Counted from the first letter of the stretch, positions 50,763 through 59,067 are shown. The stretch is 64,000 nt of DNA from Cellulosimicrobium cellulans (GCF_016921195.1 NZ_JAFGYF010000014.1:1-64000), one strand, 5' to 3'. Program-made: numbers and translations. The notes: a model not told the origin generated them from the letters alone.

Positions 50763-50963
50763 ATGCCGATCAGCGACGAGGAGCGCGCCCAGCGCGCCGA
50801 CGATGCCCAGCGCATCCGACACAGCACCCAGCTCGAGGGCGGACGCACCAGCGACGCCGCCCGCGCGATCCAGGACGAGTACGTCCGCGGCGAGATCGAC
50901 GCCGAGGAACTGATGCGACAGACGATCGCGCTCGACAGCGACCAGGACGGAGCCAGCCCTTGA
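50763..50963 (+). CDS. VbhA-like antitoxin of the Fic toxin
   Basis: 66 residues with GGGAGGAAG upstream. The inhibitory helix carries the Fic-inhibition motif (S/T)xxxE(G/N) as STQLEGG, within RIRHSTQLEGGRTSDAARAI. In VbhA-type pairs the Glu displaces ATP from the Fic active site. The remainder (IQDEYVRGEIDAEELMRQTI) is the short antitoxin VbhA domain. The stop overlaps the toxin's TTG start. Confidence 0.85.
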   Translation: MPISDEERAQRADDAQRIRHSTQLEGGRTSDAARAIQDEYVRGEIDAEELMRQTIALDSDQDGASP

Positions 50964-51742
50964 CCGAACGCCCCTGGGAGAGCGGCGACGAGCACGCCCG
51001 CTGGGACGGGTACCTACTCGCCGACGGGCGCACCCTGCGCAACCGCGTCGGCGCCACCACACCCGAGATGCTGCGCGAGCGCGAGGACCGGCGCGTCGAG
51101 GCCCGGGCGCTGACCCTGCGCGAGCACGGGCTGCCCGCGACGTACGATCTCGCCGGGCTGCGGGCGATCCACCGGCACCTGTTCCAGGACGTGTACGACT
51201 GGGCTGGGGACGTGCGCACGGTGTCGATCCGCAAGAGCCGAGACGGCTGGTTCGCGCCGCTGGACCGGATCGAGGACGCGATGGACGCCGTCGCGACCTA
51301 CCTGCGCGACACCGACAACCTGCGCACCCTCGACCCGAGCGACGTGCCGGGCGCGCTCGCCAGCGTCTACGACGTCGTCAACCAGACCCACCCCTTCCGG
51401 GAGGGCAACGGGCGCGTCCAGCGCGAGTTCATCACCGCCCTGGCTCGCGAGTCCGGCCACCGCATGGACTGGACCAAGGTGACGCTCGGCCGGCCCGGGT
51501 ACGAGTCCGAGAACGACCAGGCCTCCCGCCTGGCCCGCACGGGAGACCGCGGCCCGCTGCGCGCCATGTTCGCGCGCATCACCACCAAGGCCGGCGCGAT
51601 CGACGACCACGTGAACGACGCCCTGCGCCTGGTCGCTGCCTCCCGACCCCCGTCCACCGCCCGGCCGCCCGCCGACGTGTCGGCCGTCGCGCGCGTCAGC
51701 CGTCCCGCACCCGGAGCACCCGGCATGGACTACGGCAGATGA
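50960..51742 (+). CDS. fic: Fic-domain toxin (VbhT-like AMP-transferase)
   Basis: 260 residues from TTG at 50960. The Fic motif HPFREGNGRVQRE (His144 catalytic, Gly-Asn-Gly anion loop, Arg) is intact, and AIHRHLFQDVYDWAGDVRTV is the family's upstream block. VbhT-type enzymes AMPylate GyrB and ParE and stop growth; the adjacent antitoxin blocks this. The pair most likely stabilises the element after transfer. The C-terminal 50 residues are Pro/Ala-rich and lack a BID or relaxase domain. Confidence 0.9.
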   Translation: MTERPWESGDEHARWDGYLLADGRTLRNRVGATTPEMLREREDRRVEARALTLREHGLPATYDLAGLRAIHRHLFQDVYDWAGDVRTVSIRKSRDGWFAPLDRIEDAMDAVATYLRDTDNLRTLDPSDVPGALASVYDVVNQTHPFREGNGRVQREFITALARESGHRMDWTKVTLGRPGYESENDQASRLARTGDRGPLRAMFARITTKAGAIDDHVNDALRLVAASRPPSTARPPADVSAVARVSRPAPGAPGMDYGR

Positions 51743-52170
51743 ACCCGCGCTGCGCCCTCGCGGTCCTGGCCGTCGTCGTCGTCGCCGCGTGCAGCTCGCC
51801 GCGGCCCGAGGCCACGGTCGAGGTCGGGGGAGAGGCGTTCGCCGTCGAGCTCGCGGACACCGCCAACGAGCAGAAGGAAGGTCTGGCCGGCCGCGAGGAG
51901 ATCCCTGCTGGCACCGGGATGCTGTTCCCGTTCGCAGAGCGGGCCGAGCACCAGATGTGGATGGCCGGCATGCAGGTCCCGATCGACGTCGCCTGGATCG
52001 ACGACGACCGCGTGATCGGCGTCGCGACCCTCGACCCGTGCACCGAAGTCGACCAGACAACCTGCCCGCGCTCGACGGCACCGGGCCCGGCGACCGCGCT
52101 GCTCGAGGTAGCGGCTGGAGCCCTGGCCGACGTCGCCGCCGGCGACGCCGTGGAGACCCGGGACACGTGA
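51739..52170 (+). CDS. DUF192 lipoprotein
   Basis: 143 residues. A lipoprotein signal ends at VVVAACSS. The DUF192 domain follows: EQKEGLAGREEIPAGTGMLF and MWMAGMQVPIDVAWIDDDRV with the conserved GMLF and W-M residues. Family members are small secreted beta-barrel-like proteins of unknown role. The start overlaps the Fic stop as ATGA, so it belongs to that transcript even though a function in toxin control is not expected. Confidence 0.82.
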   Translation: MNPRCALAVLAVVVVAACSSPRPEATVEVGGEAFAVELADTANEQKEGLAGREEIPAGTGMLFPFAERAEHQMWMAGMQVPIDVAWIDDDRVIGVATLDPCTEVDQTTCPRSTAPGPATALLEVAAGALADVAAGDAVETRDT

Positions 52171-52230
52171 CGTGCCCCATGCTCGTCAGCACAGAGCGTA
52201 TATCCTTGGTTATAGATGGAGGTGGTTCCA

Positions 52231-52686
52231 GTGACGACAGCCCCGAGCGTGGATGTCAAGACCGTGGTGCGACTGCGGCACCGGCAGGTCGTCGACCGGC
52301 TCGACGAGCTGCGCCTGGTGCGCAAGCTCGCGGCCCAGATGTCCCAGAGCGAGATCGCGAGGTTGCTCGCGATCAGCCAGCCCGCGGTCCACAAGGCCCT
52401 CAAGGCGGCCGAGCGCGTGCCCGAGGTGGCCGACGGATTCAGCGGAGCGAGCCCGTACGAGATCGCCGAGCGCTACGCCGCCGGCCAGATCGACCGCGCC
52501 CGCGTCATCGACGAGCTCGCACGGTGGCCCTACACGAGCACCCCGAAGACCGACGGAGTGGACTGGCTGGTCGAGGACGCGACCGGCACGTTCGAGGAGG
52601 TCGGCCGCGCGCTGGACGACGGCCTGCTCGACGCCGACACCTACGACGCGGTGCTCGCCGCGAAGAGTGGACGCTCCGCGGGCTGA
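52231..52686 (+). CDS. HTH antitoxin-like protein before the zeta toxin gene
   Basis: 151 residues from GTG at 52231, with GGAGGTGG five bases upstream; the ATG at 52216 overlaps that site and is less likely. The helix-turn-helix is KLAAQMSQSEIARLLAISQP and AVHKALKAAERV. The C-terminal half (FEEVGRALDDGLLDADTYDA) is acidic and helical and could mask the toxin. An AT-rich patch just upstream (GTATATCC...TTATAGA) is a likely promoter. The pair with the zeta-type gene is by position. Confidence 0.72.
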   Translation: MTTAPSVDVKTVVRLRHRQVVDRLDELRLVRKLAAQMSQSEIARLLAISQPAVHKALKAAERVPEVADGFSGASPYEIAERYAAGQIDRARVIDELARWPYTSTPKTDGVDWLVEDATGTFEEVGRALDDGLLDADTYDAVLAAKSGRSAG

Positions 52687-52703
52687 CCGATTTACTCACC
52701 TGC

Positions 52704-53720
52704 GTGAGCGACGACCACGACCGGCACGCGGCCCACCGCGAGACCGTCCGCGAGTTCTCCCGCGCCGGGGGACCGCTGGACAAGGACGGGCCGCACTCCA
52801 CGCTGAACAACCCGGCGTGGTTTATCGACGGGAAAGTCGACCAACCCACGGCCCGCCGGCGTGCCCTGTGGCGCCGTCTGCGCGATGAGGCACGCCCCGA
52901 GGCTCCCGGCGCGCGTCAGGACGGCAAGGCGATCGTGCTCGCTGGCCCGCCCGGGGCCGGGAAGGGCCACGTCCAGAGCAACGTGCTCGGGCTCGACAAG
53001 GACGCCTGGCTCGTCGTCGACGCCGACAAGTTCAAAGACAAGCTGCTGCGCGAAGCCATGAACGACGGCAGCTACGAGACCTTCCTCAAGCCCGACGCCG
53101 TGCGGGAGCGCGAGGCCGCAGGGGAGCCGTTCTTTCCCCTCGAGCTCGCGGCCCTCGTGCACGAGGAGTCGTCCCACCTCGCACGCCTGCTCCGCGACGA
53201 GGCACTGCGCGAGGGCACTAACGTCGTCATCGACTCCGTGCTGTCCAACCCCCGCGCAGCCGTCGCGCTCGGAAACCAGCTTTCAGCCGACGGCTACGAG
53301 GTCGAGGTCGTCGACGTCGAGGTCCCCTACGAACTCTCCCAGGCACGCATCGCCCAACGCTGGCGCGAGTCCTACGAGGGAGCCGTCGTCACGGGGGAGG
53401 GGCTCGGAGGTCGTTGGGTTCCCAGCGTCTACGCCCGTGAGGTCTTCAACGGACCCGGCGGACGTGCGCGATCCCAGGAATCGGCCGCAGCCCTCGCGAG
53501 GGCTTGCGCAGCCGTGCTGCGCTACCGGCGCTTCTGGACCCGGGCAGCCGAATCGCCGATGCGGGTCGAGACCGACATGGGGCGCTTCCAGCGCGGAGGA
53601 GAGCTCGTGGACTACTCGCTCATCGCTACGCGAGCGAGGAGTGTGGCCAGTAGCCCTACGGTGAGCCGTCGCGGGTCCCACCCCCGGGCGCCGGGTACCC
53701 CCGAGCTCGCGCGGGACTAG
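52704..53720 (+). CDS. Zeta-toxin family kinase
   Basis: About 338 residues from GTG at 52704 (17 nt after the HTH gene). The P-loop is LAGPPGAGKGHVQ, with Gly where Ser or Thr is more usual. VVDADKFKDKLLREAM and FFPLELAALVHEESSHLA are typical of actinobacterial zeta-type proteins, followed by NVVIDSVLSNPRAAVALGNQ and RIAQRWRESYEGAV. Zeta toxins phosphorylate UDP-N-acetylglucosamine and poison wall synthesis. An internal segment (PHSTLNNPAWFIDGKVDQPT) before the P-loop is conserved in this subfamily in my recollection. The start codon is not certain. Confidence 0.8.
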   Translation: MSDDHDRHAAHRETVREFSRAGGPLDKDGPHSTLNNPAWFIDGKVDQPTARRRALWRRLRDEARPEAPGARQDGKAIVLAGPPGAGKGHVQSNVLGLDKDAWLVVDADKFKDKLLREAMNDGSYETFLKPDAVREREAAGEPFFPLELAALVHEESSHLARLLRDEALREGTNVVIDSVLSNPRAAVALGNQLSADGYEVEVVDVEVPYELSQARIAQRWRESYEGAVVTGEGLGGRWVPSVYAREVFNGPGGRARSQESAAALARACAAVLRYRRFWTRAAESPMRVETDMGRFQRGGELVDYSLIATRARSVASSPTVSRRGSHPRAPGTPELARD

Positions 53721-53744
53721 CGTGACGGCGCTGCCGAATGGCTC

Positions 53745-53966
53745 CGGCAGTGAGAGAGGGTGGGGGTTCCTTTCGCCCACGCTCAGGCCGCGTTGCGCAG
53801 GGGCGTAGGCGAGGTCGGCCGCGTCGGTGTCGATGCGGAGGTCGTATTGGGTGAGGTCGACGCCCTCGCTCATGCGCGCGCGCCCGCTCGGGAGGTCGAC
53901 GACCGTGATCACCGCCTTGAGGTAGAGCTGGGGTTCGCCCGCTGGAATAGGTGGCAGGAGCACCAT
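53745..53966 (-). pseudogene. Probably truncated last gene of the DUF6338-type operon
   Basis: The frame starts MVLLPPIPAGEPQLYLKAVI (GGAGA seven bases upstream) and has protein-like alternation (TQYDLRIDTDAADLAYAPAQ) for about 75 codons. It then runs on without a stop to 53283, antisense to the zeta gene, where codon use looks non-coding. The natural end was probably lost at the junction near 53740, the likely right boundary of the conjugative element. Alternatively the gene is simply short and its stop has mutated. No family recognised. Confidence 0.45.
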
Positions 53967-53997
53967 GTCCATTCTCCGTGGTCGTGGACTCCTTGCC

Positions 53998-54249
53998 TCA
54001 GTACTTGACCCTGACGATCTCGTGCATGCCGTCCGGGCGGGTCTCGGCGAACGAAGGCCGGAGCGCCACGCCGAGACCAGCGATGCTGACGACCGCCATT
54101 CGACCTCGATCGGCGTGCAGGCTGACCACCGCGGCGCGGTCTTCTTCACTTTCTGGCGAGGTGCGTGAAGCGCGCGCCACCTTCGTCTCGGTCACGCTAG
54201 CCACCGCAGCCTCGATCGTGGACCCGTCGCGCTGAACGAGGCGGCTCAT
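53998..54249 (-). CDS. Small hypothetical protein of the DUF6338-type operon
   Basis: 83 residues: SRLVQRDGSTIEAAVASVTE, a charged middle, then GRMAVVSIAGLGVALRPSFA and PDGMHEIVRVKY. It looks like a small beta-rich domain. The ATG overlaps the upstream stop as ATGA, and the next frame begins 31 nt downstream. No family recognised; the operon context suggests a part of a multi-gene accessory system. Confidence 0.55.
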   Translation of the reverse strand: MSRLVQRDGSTIEAAVASVTETKVARASRTSPESEEDRAAVVSLHADRGRMAVVSIAGLGVALRPSFAETRPDGMHEIVRVKY

Positions 54250-54935
54250 GTCGGCTGAACGGTACCTGCGGGCTGCTGCGCTGTTGAAGCCGCAGCAGAG
54301 TTCGTCGGGAGATAGAAGACCTGGATGGATTTAATCTGCGACTCCGGGAGGATGACCATCCGCCAGGGGTCGTCCAAGTGGTCGAACTCCTTCCCACCGT
54401 CTCGCTTGCGCCGGACAGGTGGGCCGATCAGGAGACTTCGTTGTGCGTCCTCAGGGTCGGAGTCGAAGCCGAGTAGCTCGCCTCTCCACACGGTGTTGTC
54501 GAGTAGTACTACGGTCAGGTATGTGACCTTCGCGTTGGATGGCCGTAGGTCGATGAATGCCTGGCTCCAGATGCGCCCCTCGTTGATCGGGGCTCGGCCT
54601 GGCCACTTTGCGAGCGACACGAACAGCACCAGACCGCATGCGAGCAGTGAGGTAGCGACGACTCCCGCGAGGTAGGGCACCGACGCGACCGGTGAAGGTG
54701 AGCTGCTGTCGCTGGCCGTGTCGGCATAGCGGTAGAGCGGCAACCAGACCCACCAACTCAGGAGAGTGGCGGCCGTCCCAGTCGCGGCCAGGGACGCGAG
54801 CACGACGCGTGACACCTCGATCAGCGCGCTCTCCTTGACCGTCGGCCGGTAGCGCGCCCGCTGCAACTGCCACACGATCCCCGGGGCGAGCAGAAGGAGG
54901 AACGAGACCAGGGCAGCCAGACTGTCCGGAACCAC
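54246..54935 (-). CDS. DUF6338-like membrane protein
   Basis: 229 residues from GTG at 54935. Three membrane segments (SLAALVSFLLLLAPGIVWQL; SRVVLASLAATGTAATLLSW; VASVPYLAGVVATSLLACGL) are followed by a cytosolic domain with VTYLTVVLLDNTVWRGELLG and ILPESQIKSIQVFYLP, a small beta domain. The GIVWQLQRARYRPT start is typical of proteins annotated DUF6338. Function unknown; members are often found in accessory islands. It lies 6 nt after the 49-residue gene. Confidence 0.7.
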   Translation of the reverse strand: MVPDSLAALVSFLLLLAPGIVWQLQRARYRPTVKESALIEVSRVVLASLAATGTAATLLSWWVWLPLYRYADTASDSSSPSPVASVPYLAGVVATSLLACGLVLFVSLAKWPGRAPINEGRIWSQAFIDLRPSNAKVTYLTVVLLDNTVWRGELLGFDSDPEDAQRSLLIGPPVRRKRDGGKEFDHLDDPWRMVILPESQIKSIQVFYLPTNSAAASTAQQPAGTVQPT

Positions 54936-54941
54936 GACTGG

Positions 54942-55091
54942 TTAGTCGTTGTTGTCGTTGGCGATGTCCACCACGTCGTTCGCGCTGACCTTGCCCGTGT
55001 CGATCGTGGTGTAGGCAGACCCGAGGAGGCCCTTCTCCTCCAACTGGGTCAGATCCACGGTCGTGCGGCGGTCGTCCTGCGGCTCGCTCAT
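54942..55091 (-). CDS. 49-residue acidic peptide leading the DUF6338-type operon
   Basis: MSEPQDDRRTTVDLTQLEEK is followed by GLLGSAYTTIDTGKVSANDV and ends DIANDNND. It is hydrophilic and acidic, with no membrane segment. AGGAG-like AAGGAG (in AAAAGGAGTTGAA) precedes the ATG. It is first in the operon, 6 nt before the membrane protein, and divergent from the CD-NTase gene. It could be an antitoxin-like or regulatory partner of the membrane protein; no family recognised. Confidence 0.6.
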   Translation of the reverse strand: MSEPQDDRRTTVDLTQLEEKGLLGSAYTTIDTGKVSANDVVDIANDNND

Positions 55092-55280
55092 TTCAACTCC
55101 TTTTGGGTAGGTACTTGTCCGTTTCGGCAGGTGCTTCGACAGTCTCCCATTGCCTTGAGACAGCGGCGCCGGCCGCGCGGGCGAACTTTGCGTCGTCGCG
55201 TGCCTGCGGACCGCCTGCCGTGTCCCGTCTGGCCTCCGCGTGCCTCTACTAGGGTGTGCGGCACGAGGAGGGAGAGGTCG

Positions 55281-56147
55281 ATGGCGAGTGGCCTGGTCGA
55301 TCAGTACGTCACGACCTTGATCCCAAGCGCCTACGACCGGTCGGTCGTGTCCGAGCGGCGTGCGGCGATCGAGAAGGCTCTCGACAACTGCGCGCTGGAT
55401 GCGGGGTTGATGTTCGAGAGTGGGTCCTGGTCCCACGGGACCGCGCTGGCCGGGCACAGCGACGTCGACCTCATGGCCTGGGCGAGCGGGCTCCAACCCA
55501 CGCGCCCGAGCAGTGCATTGGCGGCGATGAAGTCGGCCCTGCAGGGCTCGCATTGGGCAATCGCTAACCTGCGGGTGTCGAGCCCGACGGTGCAGGTCCG
55601 GTTCTTGGGGCCACCGCACTTCGAGGTCGTGCCTGCGTGGCTGCACGCGAACAACGACGGCGAGAGCCGCGTGTTCCAGATCCCTGGGCCGGGGGACCGG
55701 TGGACCGAGTCCGCCCCGAGGCCGCACCTGCGGTTCGTCACCCAGCAGAACGAACGCCTGAACAAGCGGGTCAAGCCTCTCGCCCGGCTCCTCAAGCAGT
55801 GGAAGGCGCACACCGGGGCACCGGTGTCGAGCTTCTACCTCGAGATGCGCACGGCGGCGTACGCCAAGACGCAGTCCTCGATCTTCTACCACCTCGATCT
55901 GACGATCCTGATCGATGACCTGATCACGAGCGGGCTGCCCGACATGAACGACCCCACCGGGTACGTCTCACGGATCCACGCGGTCTCCTCCGAGGAGAAC
56001 CGCCGCACGACCCTGCAACTGCTGCGCGAAGCCAAGCACCACCTGGACGAGGCGTACGAGCTCGACGGGCGCGCGGACACCAAGACGACGTACTGGCTGG
56101 CCATGGCCGACGTGTTCGGCAACGACTTCCCCTACCCGCCGTGGTGA
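55281..56147 (+). CDS. CD-NTase (cGAS/DncV-like nucleotidyltransferase, SMODS family)
   Basis: 288 residues with GGAGGGAGAGG upstream. The nucleotidyltransferase core has GS at 48-49 in ESGSWSHGTALAGHSDVDLM, catalytic Asp61 and Asp63, and a third acidic position Glu115 in HFEVVPAW. The C-terminal helical domain (LNKRVKPLARLLKQWKAHTG; FYLEMRTAAYAKTQSSIFYH) is the OAS/SMODS-type cap. These enzymes make cyclic oligonucleotide second messengers on phage infection. The stop overlaps the SLATT gene start, so the two form a minimal CBASS operon. Confidence 0.9.
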   Translation: MASGLVDQYVTTLIPSAYDRSVVSERRAAIEKALDNCALDAGLMFESGSWSHGTALAGHSDVDLMAWASGLQPTRPSSALAAMKSALQGSHWAIANLRVSSPTVQVRFLGPPHFEVVPAWLHANNDGESRVFQIPGPGDRWTESAPRPHLRFVTQQNERLNKRVKPLARLLKQWKAHTGAPVSSFYLEMRTAAYAKTQSSIFYHLDLTILIDDLITSGLPDMNDPTGYVSRIHAVSSEENRRTTLQLLREAKHHLDEAYELDGRADTKTTYWLAMADVFGNDFPYPPW

Positions 56148-56707
56148 GCGCTGAACCGGCGTCGGGCCGGTACCGGGCCAAGATCGTCCGCGAGCTGCAG
56201 GCACTCGAGGAAGACCTGCTGTGGACGGAGAAGGCACACTTCGCCACGGCCACGCACTATGCGCGTCTGCACCTCCTACTCGGACTGATGGCCACTATCG
56301 CCGCCACCGTCGCGGCCGCGACCGTCGTCGCCGAGGTCACGCCCGCCGTCCCGGGAATCGCGGCATTGGGCGCAGCCCTGGCCTCCGGGCTGGTCACCTT
56401 CCTCAAGCCTCAGGACACCGAACGGCGACACCTGGACGCGGGACGCCGGCTCGGCACGCTCCGGGTGCGCACTCGTCAGGCGATCGACCTCGACCTCGAC
56501 CCCGACCACGGGCTCGCCCTTGACGCCTGGCGCAAGCTCGCCGCCTCGATCGCCCAGGAGAAGGCCACCGTCGATGCCGAGAACCCAGGAACGTCGAACC
56601 GCGCGTTCGCCGCGGCACGTCGCAAGATTGACGCGGGGAACTTCGAGCACGCCCATACCAACGCCCCGAACCAGGCCGGGTCAGTTACCCCCCGTCCAGC
56701 CCCGTAG
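56144..56707 (+). CDS. SLATT-domain two-helix membrane effector of the CBASS-like operon
   Basis: About 187 residues. GTG at 56144 overlaps the CD-NTase stop (GTGA); GTG at 56141 is also possible. An N-terminal helix (KIVRELQALEEDLLWTEKAH) precedes two membrane helices (LLLGLMATIAATVAAATVV; VPGIAALGAALASGLVTFL), then a long cytosolic helical tail (LDAGRRLGTLRVRTRQAIDL). This is the SMODS- and SLOG-associating two-transmembrane layout. Such effectors are thought to permeabilise the membrane when the second messenger is made. Confidence 0.85.
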   Translation: MSAEPASGRYRAKIVRELQALEEDLLWTEKAHFATATHYARLHLLLGLMATIAATVAAATVVAEVTPAVPGIAALGAALASGLVTFLKPQDTERRHLDAGRRLGTLRVRTRQAIDLDLDPDHGLALDAWRKLAASIAQEKATVDAENPGTSNRAFAAARRKIDAGNFEHAHTNAPNQAGSVTPRPAP

Positions 56708-56881
56708 CGCCTGCCAAGACCTGGAAGTTGGGAGAGTGCTGGGATACACGGCGCCTACCTGCCGGGGGTCAGCCGGGTCGTCCACTCGTCGACAGAGTCC
56801 TGAAGACGCAGAGGCTCGAAGTACCGCGGGCACGCTCTCATCGCCGATTCCTCGCCTCGTGCCTCTACACCGCGGCGGTAG

Positions 56882-57733
56882 CTAAGGGCTGAGTGCTCCG
56901 TGCAAGAGCACGGTGTGCTCACCGGACAACTCCACCCACTCGCCGTGTGCGGCATGCAGAGGATGGACAAACACCGGCAGGTGGCGGAGCAGGTTGCGCA
57001 AGTCCACGCTCGTCCGCTCAGGGGCGTATCGGATCCAGTCAGAAACATCAGGCAGATCACTGGTGACCTCAGGGCCCAGACGGTCCGCAGGGTGGTCCGG
57101 CACCAACGACCACACAAGAGGTGGGAACACGATCTCGGCGAGCGGGGAGTGCAGCTCGCGCTGCCCAAGCACTCGCATCATCGACAAGCCACTCGTCAAG
57201 AGCCCATGGCGATCCAAGTTCGAGCGCGTGAGGGCAACGCAGAGTCGGGTACGGCCTGGCCAGCGCACCGCGCGGGGCGCATGAAGCAAGTCGTGTGCAA
57301 CCTCGGGAAGCACCACCCGCAACTGGGGTGCGATAGCGAACATGCCCATCAGGACGCTTCGTGCCACGAGTCCGGGCGCGAACAGCGCAAGCGGAGGCTC
57401 AGCTGGCTGAATCATCGGAACGCGCAGGCTAGATGATCGGCGTGCGCGGATCTGTCTGACGAAGTCGGCATACGCAAGGTCGCACGTGCGTCCAGCGAGG
57501 TTGTTGCAGTCCACACACAGGCCACGGACTTGCATACCGCCCGCGACCCAGCGCCCTGGTCCCCGTTGGCCGGCATCGATCCGGTCCGCCGCCCGGAGAA
57601 CGGTTGTCGTGTTGCCAGCGGCCTGCGGCGGAACGTGCGCACGACTGCGGCGCCCCCATGCACCGCACAACCCGCACAGCCCGTCTGCGCTCGCCAGCGT
57701 CGTCCCGATGGAAGTCACGCGCAGCGAAGGCAT
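56882..57733 (-). CDS. HNH-like zinc-binding protein
   Basis: 283 residues from ATG at 57733 (GGAG nine bases upstream). The N-terminal part has an HNH-type zinc site: DGLCGLCGAWGRRSRAHVPP, then GN, and RGLCVDCNNLAGRTCDLAYA (paired CxxC, His-Val-Pro-Pro, CNN). The rest is helical with a hydrophobic surface (ARSVLMGMFAIAPQLRVVLP) but no clear membrane segment. It follows the membrane coiled-coil gene by 52 nt on the same strand and may act with it. Nuclease activity is plausible but unproven. Confidence 0.7.
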   Translation of the reverse strand: MPSLRVTSIGTTLASADGLCGLCGAWGRRSRAHVPPQAAGNTTTVLRAADRIDAGQRGPGRWVAGGMQVRGLCVDCNNLAGRTCDLAYADFVRQIRARRSSSLRVPMIQPAEPPLALFAPGLVARSVLMGMFAIAPQLRVVLPEVAHDLLHAPRAVRWPGRTRLCVALTRSNLDRHGLLTSGLSMMRVLGQRELHSPLAEIVFPPLVWSLVPDHPADRLGPEVTSDLPDVSDWIRYAPERTSVDLRNLLRHLPVFVHPLHAAHGEWVELSGEHTVLLHGALSP

Positions 57734-57785
57734 GAGATCTCCAACTTCAACTCGTGCGTCGTCTTGAGAGAATGACCCAGCGAGG

Positions 57786-59036
57786 TCAGCCAGCCTCCTC
57801 AGTTGCTTCCCCGTCTCGTGCTCTGGCTTGTACCACGGGGCGCTTCGCCGGTCGGCTCGCTTCTGCGTCGATCTCGCCGCGGATGAAGACGCGGTCGGTG
57901 AACTGTCGCACGATGTCACGCTGTTCGTCGTCGTCGAGGTTGGCGGTGAACGGCAGAATCTGTCGAAGCGCGAGGTCGGTTCGTTTCGCGGCCCGGGCTT
58001 CGAGGTGGTGCTGCTGTCCGCGTCGCCCGAGGAGGCCGGCGATGCCGAGAGTGCCCAGCGATACGGCGAGGCGAGTCAGGGAGAGCCCTAGGTTCGAGTC
58101 GGCGTCGGGCTCGATGCTGAGCAAGTGGTACACGATCACGGCAAGACCCGCGGCTCCCACTAGCGCGGCCGCGATGTCGCAGGTCCAGGCGGCGATCGTC
58201 TTGTTGCGGGCGTAACGCCCGTAGTCGGTGGCCACGACGTGCGCCGTCGTCGCGTGTACGACGTTTCGGGCCTGCTCTTCGAGCCCCTTCAGGTTGGTGA
58301 GGGTCTGTGCTGCTTCCTGACTCGCGTCGGTGTTGGCTGTGTCCCATTTGGTCAGGAGCTCGGAGAGCTTCTGACTCTGCTCATCACGTACCTCGCTCAC
58401 AGCGTCTGCGGCTTCGGTCTTGAAGGTGGCGATGGTCTCGGCGATGCGCTGCTTCTCCGTGTCGATGGACTCGCCTAGCGTCTGCTGCTTGCTTTGCAGT
58501 GTGTCGAGCTCCGCGGAGGCAGTCGTCGCGCGCGAGCCGAGCACGTCGATTGCCTGTGCGGCCTTGGTCTGAAACGCCTCGGTCGCACTGCTGATCCCCG
58601 ACAGGTAGCGCGCGATCTTCAAGGGGGGCCAGGACGCGAGAGCATCGAGCACCATGTCCGCGTAAGGGATGATCTGCGACCACTGTTGGCTGCCGTTGTT
58701 CACCGACTCGACGTAGGTCGCCAGGTTCGACACGCTCGACCCAAGGCTGTTGAGCATCGTTGGAGTGATCTCGCGCGCATCGCTATCGCTTCGCCGCTTC
58801 TCGAGCAGCTCGACAACCATGCCGACGTAAGCCAGCGCGTCCTGCTCGGACGGCGACTCCGGCATCGTGGAAGCGTTTATGTGTCCGCGCACCTGCTCCA
58901 CGTACTGCCACACCTGACTGCCCTTGAACCGCTCATCCCACAGCATCAGCGCCTCCTTCGCGCTGAGAGTACGGGTCAGCCCCGACTCCGACGGCGTCAA
59001 CACGGGTGAAAACTCAGGCCAGAGAGCAGTCGACAC
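57786..59036 (-). CDS. Membrane protein with central coiled coil
   Basis: 416 residues. The N-terminal domain is helical (KEALMLWDERFKGSQVWQYV). A coiled coil spans about residues 165-270 (ELDTLQSKQQTLGESIDTEK; RIAETIATFKTEAADAVSEV). Two membrane helices follow (TIAAWTCDIAAALVGAAGLA; LTRLAVSLGTLGIAGLL), then a cytosolic tail with a conserved-looking FTANLDDDEQRDIVRQFTDR. This build recalls membrane-acting defence effectors, but no family was recognised. GTG start. Confidence 0.7.
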   Translation of the reverse strand: MSTALWPEFSPVLTPSESGLTRTLSAKEALMLWDERFKGSQVWQYVEQVRGHINASTMPESPSEQDALAYVGMVVELLEKRRSDSDAREITPTMLNSLGSSVSNLATYVESVNNGSQQWSQIIPYADMVLDALASWPPLKIARYLSGISSATEAFQTKAAQAIDVLGSRATTASAELDTLQSKQQTLGESIDTEKQRIAETIATFKTEAADAVSEVRDEQSQKLSELLTKWDTANTDASQEAAQTLTNLKGLEEQARNVVHATTAHVVATDYGRYARNKTIAAWTCDIAAALVGAAGLAVIVYHLLSIEPDADSNLGLSLTRLAVSLGTLGIAGLLGRRGQQHHLEARAAKRTDLALRQILPFTANLDDDEQRDIVRQFTDRVFIRGEIDAEASRPAKRPVVQARARDGEATEEAG

Positions 59037-59067
59037 ACCTGACGCCGCTCAGGAGGTGACGTGCGAG

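Noticed and set aside
53283-53744. Continuation of the minus-strand frame under the zeta gene
   Set aside because: Composition turns Arg/Pro/His-rich and it is antisense to the zeta toxin, which has clear motifs throughout.
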